Virus record (IMG/VR): IMGVR_UViG_3300033153_015063
Location: 1 to 64,000 of that record
Length of the DNA stretch: 64,000 nt
Direction: 5' to 3' (one strand)
Source: a virus
Position numbers and translations under genes: made by a program. The notes beneath the pieces are model-generated. The model searched no databases. It saw nothing but the letters and a program-made list of their open reading frames with translations, and was not told the DNA's origin. Below are positions 44,115 to 53,297 of the stretch, in pieces; the stretch's first letter is position 1; each line of letters begins with the position of its first letter.

Positions 44115-46145
44115 CTACTTCTTACTTGGACAGTTCATATCAAGACACATATTCCAGGGTTGCTTCCCTTTTGTCTTGATTACAACCTTCGGCGTGTTGC
44201 ACGACACACAGATTGCCCCGGTAACCTTGATATCACCCTGCCCGGGGAGTGGAAAGGTCCTGCTACAACCTGGATAACCCGAACATCCCACAAACCTTTT
44301 TCCCTTCCTGGAACGGCGTATTTTCAGGTCCTTCCCACAATCAGGGCATGGACCAACCACTTCACCGGATTGCTGAGCCCCAGATCCCATTTTTTTACTG
44401 ATTTCAGGTGTCCTCTTCAGCAACCCATCAATGATTTTATCCAGATTGTCTCTAGAGACAGTCAACACTTTATCTTTCGTGTTCTGACCATCGGCAATCA
44501 TGTCCATGTCAACTTCCAACTCCTTTGTCATGGTAGGTTTACTGATACCAGGTGCAAAGTCCATCAGGAGTTCCGCCAGTGCCATTCCATCTTGAGTTGG
44601 TCGGATATTCCCCTCGACATACCCACGATTGTAGAGCTTTGAGATGATTTCTGCTCTTGTAGATTTGGTACCAAGACCTTCGTTCTGCATCACCGAAACC
44701 AATGTGCCCTGTGAGAACCTGGAAGGTGGTTGGGTAGTTTTTTCTATTAATATTATAGTATTAACAGGTATCTTCTCATCCAATTTTAAGGAAGGCAAGT
44801 GGTTTGGTGGACTCCATCCATATTGATACACGTCTCTCCATCCCATCTCAATAATCCTTGAACCAACAGTAATAAAAAATTCTCCATCAATATCGAGTTC
44901 TACTTTAGTATATTCGTAGACGTAGTTTGGCATCAGCGTCGCCAGGAAGCGTCTGACAATGATATCAAACAGTTCGCTTTCGTCACCATTCATTGACCCG
45001 AAGAGACCAGTTGGATGGATAGGTGGATGGTCAGTGGTCTGTATCTTACCTTTACTCGGTCTTATCTTCGGGAGTCCGAGAACTACGCCGGCAGCATCAT
45101 AGATAGAACTGGTTGTGGGATACTCATTGAAGAACGACATTGTAATGTTCTTCAGACCGATACCTATTGGATAAACAGTATTGTCAGTACGTGGATATGA
45201 ACATATTCCTTTGAGATAGATGCTCTCGGACACATCCAATACCTTCTTGGCGTTCCAACCCAACACCCCAGTTGCCAGTCTGACCAATTCGGTTGTATCG
45301 AGTGGTGGTGGTGCCCATGCTTCCTGTCTCGTGGTGTCAACGTCGGATACCACGGCCTGTTTCGAACTCTCGATTCTGGTAAATATGTCTCTGGCTACTT
45401 TTTTATCGGTAAACTTACCTTCTGTGTGCCAGGCATCGAAGTTGCGGTTCTTGGTCAGATTCGCCTTGATTTTCCAGTATGGTGTTGGTTTGAAGTTCAG
45501 TATCTTCTTCTCACGTTCAACGATGAGGCATAGCGTCGGACTCTGGACCCTACCGACAGAGAGAAAACCTTTCCCCCTTCGTCCAGTCGACAGAGAGAAA
45601 AACCTGGTCAGAACAGCACCCCACACCAGGTCCACGAACTGGCGGGTTTCCCCCGCTGACGCCAGATTGTAGTCGAGACCGACGAGGTTCTTGAAAGCCC
45701 TTATCACCTCGATATTTGTCAAAGATGAAAATTGAGCTCTTTCGATAGAGACTCTGGGTCCTACCATCTTCACGATGTCGATAGCCTCCTTACCGATAAG
45801 CTCTCCTTCACGGTCATAGTCAGTGGCCACTATAATTTTATTCACTTTCTTCCCCAACATCTTCAGAGTCGCCACAATCTCTTTTTCAGAAGGTATCACA
45901 ATCGGGTTGGCATAGATGACATCCTTCAGATTCCCCAACTCCCAACTCTTGTATTTCTGAGGATACTCAACCTTCACGATATGCCCACGCAGACCAACGA
46001 TGTAGATGGTGTCGTTGCCATCATCATACGAGAAGTAGTAGATTGCACCATTCTTTCTGGTGATGTATCTGTTGCTGGGGGAGAGTATGTAAGCCAGCCT
46101 CTTCGCAGCTTTGGATTTCTCTGCTATGACCAGAGTATCTACCAT
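44115..46145 (-). CDS. topA: DNA topoisomerase IA
   Basis: 676 residues. TOPRIM: VIAEKSKAAKRLAYIL and ATDYDREGELIG. The active-site Tyr317 lies in CSYPRTDNTVYP. The strand-passage core continues through GTKSTRAEIISKLYNRGYVE. Two C-terminal zinc ribbons (CPDCGKDLKIRR...CSGYPGC, and CVSCNT...CLDMNC) complete it. It relaxes negative supercoils or decatenates single strands. Leaderless-type promoter TTTAAAAAG near 46164-46172. Confidence 0.95.
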   Translation of the reverse strand: MVDTLVIAEKSKAAKRLAYILSPSNRYITRKNGAIYYFSYDDGNDTIYIVGLRGHIVKVEYPQKYKSWELGNLKDVIYANPIVIPSEKEIVATLKMLGKKVNKIIVATDYDREGELIGKEAIDIVKMVGPRVSIERAQFSSLTNIEVIRAFKNLVGLDYNLASAGETRQFVDLVWGAVLTRFFSLSTGRRGKGFLSVGRVQSPTLCLIVEREKKILNFKPTPYWKIKANLTKNRNFDAWHTEGKFTDKKVARDIFTRIESSKQAVVSDVDTTRQEAWAPPPLDTTELVRLATGVLGWNAKKVLDVSESIYLKGICSYPRTDNTVYPIGIGLKNITMSFFNEYPTTSSIYDAAGVVLGLPKIRPSKGKIQTTDHPPIHPTGLFGSMNGDESELFDIIVRRFLATLMPNYVYEYTKVELDIDGEFFITVGSRIIEMGWRDVYQYGWSPPNHLPSLKLDEKIPVNTIILIEKTTQPPSRFSQGTLVSVMQNEGLGTKSTRAEIISKLYNRGYVEGNIRPTQDGMALAELLMDFAPGISKPTMTKELEVDMDMIADGQNTKDKVLTVSRDNLDKIIDGLLKRTPEISKKMGSGAQQSGEVVGPCPDCGKDLKIRRSRKGKRFVGCSGYPGCSRTFPLPGQGDIKVTGAICVSCNTPKVVIKTKGKQPWNMCLDMNCPSKK

Positions 46146-46194
46146 ACCACAACATCAATGGGAGAGTTTAAAAAGAGTTCTGAGCTCAGGAAGT

Positions 46195-46803
46195 CTACCA
46201 TCGAGGGATTCTTCTTGCGAAAACATCAGCTCTGGATTCTCTTCGATAGAAGGGGTCCACTTTCCCGTTGATATCAACTGACCGATATGTGATTGAATTG
46301 GTATAACCATCCGAGAAGACCTGTGCATTCCAGACGATACGGCTGTTCTTGACTGCTACAATCCCTACCCCCAACCCATTATGCTTACTCCATATGGGAG
46401 GAGATGTTGACTGATTACCTATGCTGACGTGTAGTTCGAGACCTTCCTTGATGCTTTGCTTTGTGAGTCGTCGGAGTTTGTTCACCAATGCACGGCCTTC
46501 TGCCGCTGCATATTTTTCATCTCTCTCTACAGCGATATGGGCCATGGCTTTTTTCATAGCATCCGTCTTGAGGATATCGGACACTTGAATTGGAGTATTT
46601 ATCGGCACATCCGATCTATCTTCCCATGTTATCTCTATAGATGGCTTGGATCTTTTCAATCCACCCATACTGAACATCTCCAGGAACTCCTCCTCCGAAA
46701 GCTCCGGGGCCGTGCCGACCGGCCCCTTGTAGACCGTAGCTCCCTCTTCATATTCATAGCGGTATCTATTCCCTGAACCCTCAGGTATCTCTACGGTGGT
46801 CAT
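46195..46803 (-). CDS. tagged protein, unknown cargo
   Basis: 202 residues from the ATG at 46803. Tag at 1-45 (VEIPEGSGNRYRYEYE ... YKGPVGTAPELSEEEF). The cargo is alpha/beta (SIEITWEDRSD, GIVAVKNSRIVWNAQVF). Promoter DNA matches that of the tagged gene at 19828 though the cargoes are unrelated. Confidence 0.8.
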   Translation of the reverse strand: MTTVEIPEGSGNRYRYEYEEGATVYKGPVGTAPELSEEEFLEMFSMGGLKRSKPSIEITWEDRSDVPINTPIQVSDILKTDAMKKAMAHIAVERDEKYAAAEGRALVNKLRRLTKQSIKEGLELHVSIGNQSTSPPIWSKHNGLGVGIVAVKNSRIVWNAQVFSDGYTNSITYRSVDINGKVDPFYRRESRADVFARRIPRW

Positions 46804-46844
46804 CAAGGAATACAATGGGTGTTGAGTATATAAAGAGTTCGGGA

Positions 46845-47756
46845 CTACTTCTTACTTACCTTCTCCAGATACCTATCGGCTTTCTCTCTATCCTGGTCCC
46901 GATGAGGCACTCTGGTGAAATTGAACTTGATGTAGAGGTCAACTATTTGTTCCTCTGTCATATGTTTGACAGACATCATAGGCATCGTGGTTTGTCGAAA
47001 CTCAAACCGGTCCCTCTGAGAGAGTTCTGAGAACTTCGTCCCCCTCACTATCAGCTCGTCGTTGAAGAACATGATTATCGCCTTCAGGCGGTGTTTTCCA
47101 TCAATCACTTTCTGGTGCATTATATCTCTGTCATCTATAATAACAGATGGTGCCATAACCCTATCAAAAATTGACTCGATGAACTCATCATACTGTCCAT
47201 CGGTCCAGACAAAACCACGCTGATAGTCAGGAACGTAGAGACCAGGTCTGTCATCGTCTACCATTTTGTGATAATCTTCGTCTTTCTCTTTCCAGTCGAG
47301 ACCAAACTTCTGCCACTCCCCGATGGTAAAGTTGTACATCTCATAGATCAATCGCTTTGTGAAGGTAAGCTTATCAGGGTTCGATTCGTCAGACCAGGGG
47401 CTATCAGGGACTTGTTTCATGCCACCGGTGGTAGTTGGGTCAGGCTGAGTGTCTTTCGACGCTTGTGACCGTCTTTTTTCCCAACGTTTCTCGTCGTGAG
47501 AAGGCATATCCCATTGATAGTTAAATTTACGGTCAGTGTAAAACTCACCATCGAGATAAACGCCGATACCTTTCTCAAATGCAACATCCCGCTTCTCTAT
47601 TAATGATGGGTGTTGTGAGGACAATGTAGTGAGGGCTTTGTAGACCGTCTTCGCTGTCACTTTGTATCGTTCCGCTATCTCAAAAGTTGTACCTCCTTTG
47701 AAAGCCCCATCCATCAGGCCCTCGTAGATCCGATCCTTCACACTTTTTCTTGACAT
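46845..47756 (-). CDS. HTH plus DUF262 (ParB/GmrS-like) protein
   Basis: 303 residues from the ATG at 47756 with a strong AGGAGGTGAAC site. N-terminal HTH (TTFEIAERYKVTAKTVYKAL). The DUF262 domain has VPDYQRGFVWTDGQYDEFI, VIDGKHRLKAIIMFF and EEQIVDLYIKFNFTRVP. DUF262 is the N-terminal NTPase/nuclease-like domain of GmrSD-type type IV restriction enzymes, but the DUF1524 nuclease is absent. Possibly a regulator or a reduced defence protein. Confidence 0.8.
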   Translation of the reverse strand: MSRKSVKDRIYEGLMDGAFKGGTTFEIAERYKVTAKTVYKALTTLSSQHPSLIEKRDVAFEKGIGVYLDGEFYTDRKFNYQWDMPSHDEKRWEKRRSQASKDTQPDPTTTGGMKQVPDSPWSDESNPDKLTFTKRLIYEMYNFTIGEWQKFGLDWKEKDEDYHKMVDDDRPGLYVPDYQRGFVWTDGQYDEFIESIFDRVMAPSVIIDDRDIMHQKVIDGKHRLKAIIMFFNDELIVRGTKFSELSQRDRFEFRQTTMPMMSVKHMTEEQIVDLYIKFNFTRVPHRDQDREKADRYLEKVSKK

Positions 47757-47760
47757 TCGT

Positions 47761-47907
47761 TCACCTCCTGAAAGCCTCGAACACTTCATTGAGAGTGTCA
47801 CCAGAGTTCCATAGCAAGGTGTCTTCGATTTCCTGCCTTGTCAGGAGATTTATCTGGTCACAATCGCAGCGTCTTTCCTGTGTAATTACACTCTCATTTT
47901 TATCCAT
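47761..47907 (-). CDS. small protein (48 aa)
   Basis: MDKNESVITQERRCDCDQIN followed by LLTRQEIEDTLLWNSGD and a C-terminal helix. A GAGGG site lies before the ATG. Its stop is 4 bp ahead of the DUF262 start and its 3' end holds that gene's ribosome-binding site. Unknown function. Confidence 0.7.
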   Translation of the reverse strand: MDKNESVITQERRCDCDQINLLTRQEIEDTLLWNSGDTLNEVFEAFRR

Positions 47908-47916
47908 ATTTCTCCC

Positions 47917-48318
47917 TCATATCGTTTCGTACTCGATGTCTTCGATTGTGATTGTATAAACTGGTTTACCATACCTCTTCATCTCGTCGATGGTGTGTGC
48001 TGTGCCTCTGGAACCGATATCCAGGGCTACCAACACATCTGAGACCTTAACCATCTCTTTGTTTCGTCTCAATGGGGCACCCCGGTCGTTCGAGTGCATG
48101 TATTGGGGTTTCATGGTCTCTGGTTCGATGTCTCTGGACCTGGCCCACACCATTCCAACCTCCCGGTCAAAACCCCTAGCGCCACCTGTCAAAACCGACG
48201 TGATGCCCCCTTGTTCCGCTTCAACCTTTGGGATAATCTCGGCGTCAATATATGCCAGGATACTGTCTATTCCTACCCCAACGGGCATATCCCTTGGTCC
48301 AGAGAATAATAGTTTCAA
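47917..48318 (-). CDS. SLOG-family protein (DUF2493-like)
   Basis: 133 residues. KLLFSGPRDMPVGVGIDSIL, LTGGARGFDREVGMVWARSRD and HSNDRGAPLRRNKEMVKVSD form the SLOG Rossmann fold, with GGA.G as nucleotide-contact loop. Members bind nucleotide-derived ligands and occur in phages and in defence or stress loci. ATGA overlap with the gene upstream. Confidence 0.82.
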   Translation of the reverse strand: MKLLFSGPRDMPVGVGIDSILAYIDAEIIPKVEAEQGGITSVLTGGARGFDREVGMVWARSRDIEPETMKPQYMHSNDRGAPLRRNKEMVKVSDVLVALDIGSRGTAHTIDEMKRYGKPVYTITIEDIEYETI

Positions 48319-48716
48319 CTCTCCACCTCAGTGACAACATCGCTTCCTTCGAACCATTCCCACGCTTCGAGTAGCTTGTTGAGTTTAGCAATACGTTTCT
48401 CTGACTTGCTACGGAAGATGGAACCTTTCAGGTTGTTAATGATGTCGCCTGAAACCTTTCTCATTCTCTTCTCGAAGTTGGCCCGGACCTCAGCCTCCGT
48501 ATGGTGACCAGGATTTTTTGACTGCAATCCCTCTTCACTCTTTTTAACGAGTTGATGATTCTCCTCGAACCGGATGCCGTCGAGTGACGGCCAGGCATCA
48601 GTGTAATCGTTTCCATCCATCTCAAATTTACTGACCAGAAGGACACCCACCTCAGTCTTATTGATATAAATGCGATGATTTCTACCCTTCCTGTTGCATA
48701 TCTCTATTCTACTCAT
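48315..48716 (-). CDS. basic protein of unknown function
   Basis: 133 residues from the ATG at 48716 (48725 is possible). The N-terminus is beta-rich (RIEICNRKGRNHRIYIN) and the C-terminal half helical and basic (KRMRKVSGDIINNLKGSIF). No family recognised. Confidence 0.62.
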   Translation of the reverse strand: MSRIEICNRKGRNHRIYINKTEVGVLLVSKFEMDGNDYTDAWPSLDGIRFEENHQLVKKSEEGLQSKNPGHHTEAEVRANFEKRMRKVSGDIINNLKGSIFRSKSEKRIAKLNKLLEAWEWFEGSDVVTEVES

Positions 48717-48771
48717 CGGCGTCATCACATCCCAACAGAATACGGCCCAGTGCCTATCTCGTTTTTATTCA

Positions 48772-49251
48772 TTATTCACTTCCTTCGAAGATGGCCTGGA
48801 CCTCATCCTCTGTATGGCCCAACAGAATACGGGCGGCTTTAATACCCGCCTCCCACCTCCGCTGTTCTTTCTCAACATCAGCGGCAGGAGAGTAGATACA
48901 TTGTTCAGACCGACAGGACCAGATATCTTTCTTGAACTTTTTACAGTAGCTCCCAGCCCGACCCTGGCGATAATTACACTTACTACAGATGGGTGGGCAG
49001 TTGTCAGGAATATCTCCATGAGGGGTCCCTTCGGAGTAAGGAGGTGTGACTTTCCTGAACCTCTTCACCTTTTTACCAGTCTTTTTATCTACCTTTATCG
49101 TGGTCTTCCCCTCAATCACAGTTGTTGAAGTTTTGGTACTCTGGTTAGGGTTGAAGTGTTGCTTACAACCTTTACACCAAAGTGCCTTTCCCGTTTTTTT
49201 GTAGGGAAACTCATATTGGTCACAATCACAGTAACGGGTTAACTCAACCAT
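48772..49251 (-). CDS. double zinc-ribbon protein
   Basis: 159 residues. CDCDQYEFPYKKTGKALWCKGC is the same ribbon form as in the YopX-like and other proteins here. CPPICSKCNYRQGRAGSYCKKF...CRSEQC is a second, like that in the DUF6011 protein. A basic linker joins them. A partial copy (cccaacagaatacgg) of its C-terminal codons recurs just downstream at 48733, outside any gene. Confidence 0.7.
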   Translation of the reverse strand: MVELTRYCDCDQYEFPYKKTGKALWCKGCKQHFNPNQSTKTSTTVIEGKTTIKVDKKTGKKVKRFRKVTPPYSEGTPHGDIPDNCPPICSKCNYRQGRAGSYCKKFKKDIWSCRSEQCIYSPAADVEKEQRRWEAGIKAARILLGHTEDEVQAIFEGSE

Positions 49252-49257
49252 CCTACA

Positions 49258-49380
49258 TCACACTTGACAGTCTTCCCTACCACATTCGATGATGGTCTCT
49301 CCACATTCGATGCACCACTTACAACCGCATTCTAACCTCTCCAGGTTTGTCGAGTTACATTCAGGGCACTTGTCCATCAT
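49258..49380 (-). CDS. small zinc protein (40 aa)
   Basis: MMDKCPECNSTNLERLECGC, then CIECG and CGREDC: eight cysteines in 40 residues, enough for two zinc ions. GGTGATGT before ATGATG. Lies between two genes of the operon from class-B promoter 8. Confidence 0.72.
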   Translation of the reverse strand: MMDKCPECNSTNLERLECGCKWCIECGETIIECGREDCQV

Positions 49381-49383
49381 ACA

Positions 49384-49677
49384 TCACCAATAAGATTCAA
49401 TTAATCCTTTTTTCTTCATCCTGCGAAGATCAATATCCCAGGGCCAATCATCCTCAATATCTTCTTTTTTTACTACTATCACTTTCTTCTTTGCTATTTT
49501 TACTTCACCAACGTATTCTTCCATTTCATCATCGTAATAGATATTTTTGACCATCGCTGTACGGGTTGTCTCGCCATCGGAGAGTCCTGGTAGCCATCCA
49601 TCCCAGATTGCGTGGTTATCCCCAGCGTCGATGAAGATTTTTTGTTTCTTCAAATTTTTATCCACATACACTATCAT
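49384..49677 (-). CDS. small protein (97 aa), first gene of operon
   Basis: MIVYVDKNLKKQKIFIDAGD, basic and beta-rich with an acidic turn (KKEDIEDDWPWD). The ATG at 49677 is 26 nt from the class-B TATA centre. Function unknown. Confidence 0.68.
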   Translation of the reverse strand: MIVYVDKNLKKQKIFIDAGDNHAIWDGWLPGLSDGETTRTAMVKNIYYDDEMEEYVGEVKIAKKKVIVVKKEDIEDDWPWDIDLRRMKKKGLIESYW

Positions 49678-49679
49678 TA

Positions 49680-49784
49680 CCTCTTACTAACAATCAGCCT
49701 TTATATACTTTCAGCACCTTCAACCGTAAAAAGCGTAAAAGATCCTTTCACTCTCCGTGCAGCCGGTCTAGATTGAATCGACGG
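49680..49784. repeat. 105-bp promoter duplication shared with 32005-32109
   Basis: See the partner. Here the duplicated tail enters the 3' end of the zinc-protein gene at 49768-50103, supplying its last codons. Confidence 0.85.
49700..49739 (-). promoter_or_regulatory. class-B promoter 8
   Basis: tttatata at 49700-49707 and ccgtaaaaagcgtaaa at 49724-49739, 26-bp offset. Confidence 0.82.
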
Positions 49785-50103
49785 CAGGTGGTTTGTCCCG
49801 AACTGCATCGACGATGAGCTCTTGCACCTTTACCTTCAGTCGATTCCATCCACAAACAGGGCACATATCCGTATCTGTAAGCCGGTTACAGCTCGGGCAC
49901 CATGATGCATTCTCATTCAATTTGAATGAGTACATTGGTTCATCTCCTGCGAAAGCAACAAAGTGCTTACTGCCACACTCAGGGCACACAGGGTCCGTCC
50001 CCTCTTTGTGGCAGTCGATACAGAACCTCTCTCGGCAGATCAAACACAGACCAAGTTCCGTGTCACAGTCATTGCACACTTCACACAGTATCGTTGTTGG
50101 CAT
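49768..50103 (-). CDS. three-ribbon zinc protein
   Basis: 111 residues. CEVCNDCDTELGLCLIC, CIDCHKEGTDPVCPECG and CPSCNRLTDTDMCPVCG are three zinc sites. TATA tttttaaag near 50121-50130. The last codons lie inside the duplicated promoter block. Probably an adaptor. Confidence 0.7.
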   Translation of the reverse strand: MPTTILCEVCNDCDTELGLCLICRERFCIDCHKEGTDPVCPECGSKHFVAFAGDEPMYSFKLNENASWCPSCNRLTDTDMCPVCGWNRLKVKVQELIVDAVRDKPPAVDSI

Positions 50104-50145
50104 GGATGTAGAACACAGACTATGTTTTTAAAGAGATTGGTGTTA

Positions 50146-50634
50146 CTACCAACTACGAACAAACACCCACACTTGAACATTGAAACCTTCTCGTTCCATT
50201 GGATTGAGCTTCGATTCCACTTCAGCTCGGGCCCAATTGACAGCATTATAAAAATCCTTGACTTTGATAGGACTGTGAGTACAGTAATCGTCGTTGGAAA
50301 CTATCAGCCTCCCGATCAGATGTCTATTCTGATAGCCATCTGGGAGGGGACAACTCTCTCTGTTATCGGGATGACTGGCCCATTCGAGTTGATCGGCCCT
50401 TCCTCCTTGTAGACATCTATCGGAACCGATTTCCTCGGGTTCTCTGAGTTGAGTATCGAGGAAATTACTCATATTTTTCATGTCCTCGTCGTTCTCCATC
50501 ATCAACTCGATATCTTCATTCCACTTCTCTGTGTATCTCACGAACTGTTCCCTGGTCATAAAGTAGCGTAGGACCTTTGGATGTTCTTGGAGAACGATGC
50601 CCACAAAGACTTTTGCCGTGTGTGTTGTAGTCAT
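50146..50634 (-). CDS. protein of unknown function (162 aa)
   Basis: MTTTHTAKVFVGIVLQEHPK, followed by a charged helical part and a Cys/His-containing centre (DRCLQGGRADQLEWASHP). A TTTAAAAAG box lies about 26 nt upstream. Not recognised. Confidence 0.65.
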   Translation of the reverse strand: MTTTHTAKVFVGIVLQEHPKVLRYFMTREQFVRYTEKWNEDIELMMENDEDMKNMSNFLDTQLREPEEIGSDRCLQGGRADQLEWASHPDNRESCPLPDGYQNRHLIGRLIVSNDDYCTHSPIKVKDFYNAVNWARAEVESKLNPMEREGFNVQVWVFVRSW

Positions 50635-50774
50635 TGGTAGTATAAAACCCAGAGTATGTTTAAAAAGATATTGTATAATAATCTTCCAGCATCCCCTTCC
50701 ATGCGTCTCCCAGCCTCCAGTTTCCAGCCTCCAACATCGAATCTTTTAAATAGTCCATCCCCTATCCATGATCT

Positions 50775-51023
50775 ATGAGTGAAATATCGGAGATACTCAT
50801 CATACCTGTGACAGCTGCTATCGTGGCCACGGTCCTTATCTTTCTCATCGTGGCCACCATCCTCGTCTTCATCTTCTCGTGGTGGTTCGGTTCAAAGATG
50901 CTGGGCTACAACAGGAAAAAGTCCACCACACTCGGTCTCGTGTCAGCAGCAAGCTTCATCTTCACAGGTTTCATCGGACCAATCGTGGTTCTAGCGGTTG
51001 CCTGGTTCTTTTTCAAGCAATAG
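50775..51023 (+). CDS. small membrane protein (82 aa)
   Basis: Two long hydrophobic segments (TAAIVATVLIFLIVATILVF and SAASFIFTGFIGPIVVLAVA) separated by a basic loop (GYNRKKS). TATA cttttaaatag about 30 nt upstream. Not recognised. Confidence 0.7.
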   Translation: MSEISEILIIPVTAAIVATVLIFLIVATILVFIFSWWFGSKMLGYNRKKSTTLGLVSAASFIFTGFIGPIVVLAVAWFFFKQ

Positions 51024-51031
51024 ATGGGACT

Positions 51032-51622
51032 CTACCCGCCAGGTAACTTTGGGACCTTCGTCGGTCTCGTCAACCTCAGATTACTGTTGGTAGTTCGTAA
51101 CAGGATGGCGAAGTAACTTTCGTCCTCATCAAACTCGACTGACACGACGGCCATCTTCTCTCGATACCCAGCCCTTATGACAATCGGGGTTATAAAAGGG
51201 CCTTTCATCTTCATCAACATAGCAATGAAAAAAAGTGGGACTTTCTGATTATCCACTGATGGTACTACTTCGAAATATTCATCAAAAACGAAATCATCTT
51301 TGTCTTTTTCAGGTATTTGTTCACGTAATTCGAGATATCGTGTTCTCTCAACTTTATCAATACGATTACCAGTTCTTTCATCTATAGCGTAGACCTCTTC
51401 ACGTTTGTAGTTCAGACCGTCGGAATTTGTCAACTCTTTTTTCTCATCATAATCGTAGATAGGAAAATTTTCATTATCATACATCTGTTGCCGATAGGAT
51501 ACCTCTTCTTGGCTTTTCTTCGATAATAATTTTATCTTTGGCACGTGCATGAGTTCCTTCTTTTCAAGTGGAAGTAACTTGACCCTGGCGGAGAAGTGTT
51601 CAGTCTGGAAAGTAATCTCCAT
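51032..51622 (-). CDS. protein of unknown function
   Basis: 196 residues from the ATG at 51622, 26 nt from TATA tttataaag. Beta-rich at both ends (EITFQTEHFSARVKLL; KMAVVSVEFDEDESYFAILL) with a basic and acidic middle. A distant likeness to Ku-type barrels was considered and is too weak to claim. Confidence 0.62.
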   Translation of the reverse strand: MEITFQTEHFSARVKLLPLEKKELMHVPKIKLLSKKSQEEVSYRQQMYDNENFPIYDYDEKKELTNSDGLNYKREEVYAIDERTGNRIDKVERTRYLELREQIPEKDKDDFVFDEYFEVVPSVDNQKVPLFFIAMLMKMKGPFITPIVIRAGYREKMAVVSVEFDEDESYFAILLRTTNSNLRLTRPTKVPKLPGG

Positions 51623-51823
51623 ACCAACAAGAAACCTAACCATCTTTATAAAGATTCTTCATCTTTTCTCCGCTTCGAGCTCCGCAACCCGTGTGTTCAA
51701 TCGAGTGATGTGGTCAGTAACCAGTTACTTCTCTGTCAACCACTCACACCAAATGCAACGTTCGGAAGAGACACAGACTACGAACTCTTTAAATACATCC
51801 CATACTATTCCTTGGTCAATACT

Positions 51824-53297
51824 ATGACCATAGTCGAAATCCCCCCAGGTTCAGGGAATAAATACAGGTACGTTTACGAACAATCAAGTCAGGACACTGT
51901 CTACAAGGGGCCAGTAGGCCAGGCCCCGGAACTGGGAGACCTATGTAGTTGGTGGTGCGGTCCGGGACCTCGTGATGGGTCGGGAACCGAAGGACTACGA
52001 TATTGCAACATCAGCTACTCCCGGAGAGATAAAGGACATCTTCGGAGACGAAGTGGCCAAGACAATCGGTGGTGACGTTCACGGGACTGTCCTTATCAAA
52101 GACCCCCGTCGGGGAGGACGAGAACCGATGGAGGTTACGACGTTCAGAAAAGAAACCTATGGTGAGGCGGGCCGAGGTAGAAGGCCCACAGATGTAGAGT
52201 GGACCCGTTCGCTTGAAGAGGATCTCGGGCGTCGGGATTTTACTATCAACGCCATGGCCATGAAGACCGATGGAACTGTCATAGACCCCTACAACGGTAT
52301 TTCTGACATCAAAGCAGGTGTTATCCGGGCGGTGGGGAACCCAGACCTACGTTTCGATGAAGACCGTCTCAGGATGCTTCGGGCTGTCCGTTTCGCCAGC
52401 AGGTTTGGGTTCGATATCGAATCGGGCACAAAAAATTCGATCCAGAGAAACAAAGACAGCATCAACGAGTTACGGGCTGACGGACAACGTGTTGTGTCAT
52501 GGGAACGTATCAGAGGTGAGTATGACAAGGGTTTCTCACAACAGATGTTTGAGGCTGCCGCTGAGGTAGGGTTACTCGATGAAACCATACCAGAGGTCGC
52601 TGACCTGATTGGCTTTGAACAACGGAACCCCTGGCACTATGGCGACGTCTACGCACATACGATGGATGTGGTCAATGAGGGTATGAAGATGGAAGCACCG
52701 AAGGAGGTTAGGTGGGCATCTCTTCTCCATGATGTTGGTAAGATACAAACACGAACCATCGAAGAAAAGGAAGGCCAACAGATACATCGCTTCTTTGGGC
52801 ACGACAAGGTATCGGCTACGATGTCAGACGAGATACTGACCAAACTCAAATTCCCCAATGATGAGAAGGAATACATCAAGCTTCTGGTCTCGAAGCACAT
52901 GGTTCAACTGCCAGACGTCGATGACCCAGGTTTTGGTCGGGCGGTGGACCGATGGGAACGGAGGCTACAAGCAAAAGTGAAGAAGAACCCCAACAAATAC
53001 AAACCCAGGGTTGCAGGGGACCTGTTGATGCTTCGTAAGGCCGATGCCCTTGCCCATGTCGGTGGCGTCGAACTGGCTACCAATGTTGATGCGGTCCAGA
53101 GACACCGAGAGAACAGACAACCTGTGGTCGAGGTCAAACCAGTCCTGAGTGGCAAAGACCTGATAAACATGGGCTATGACCCTGGACCCAGGTTCAAGGA
53201 TATATTACAGTCTCTTACAGATTGGGAAGATGACCTTGGTTACAGACCAACGAAAGAGATGGCCCAGACCTTCATTGAAGAGAATTATGGTGAATGA
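51824..53297 (+). pseudogene. tagged CCA-adding/poly(A)-polymerase-like enzyme, frame-shifted
   Basis: The tag starts at the ATG 51824 (VEIPPGSGNKYRYVYE ... YKGPVGQAPELGD). The enzyme continues in the +1 frame: TYVVGGAVRDLVMGREPKDY from 51939, with DYD catalytic acids, then DLGRRDFTINAMAM, RFDEDRLRMLRAVRFASRFG, and an HD domain (RWASLLHDVGKIQ, HD motif). This is a bacterial-type class II tRNA nucleotidyltransferase with HD; archaea normally use class I. The enzyme frame is open only from 51918, so tag and enzyme must be joined by a +1 shift, or the gene is broken by one base. A start at 51972 would lose the GGAVRD motif. Confidence 0.8.

Noticed and set aside
51661-51770. Minus-strand remnant reading SERCIWCEWLTEK, stop, LVTDHITRLNTRVAELEAEK.
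   Set aside because: It contains an in-frame stop and no start codon; too short to call a pseudogene with confidence.
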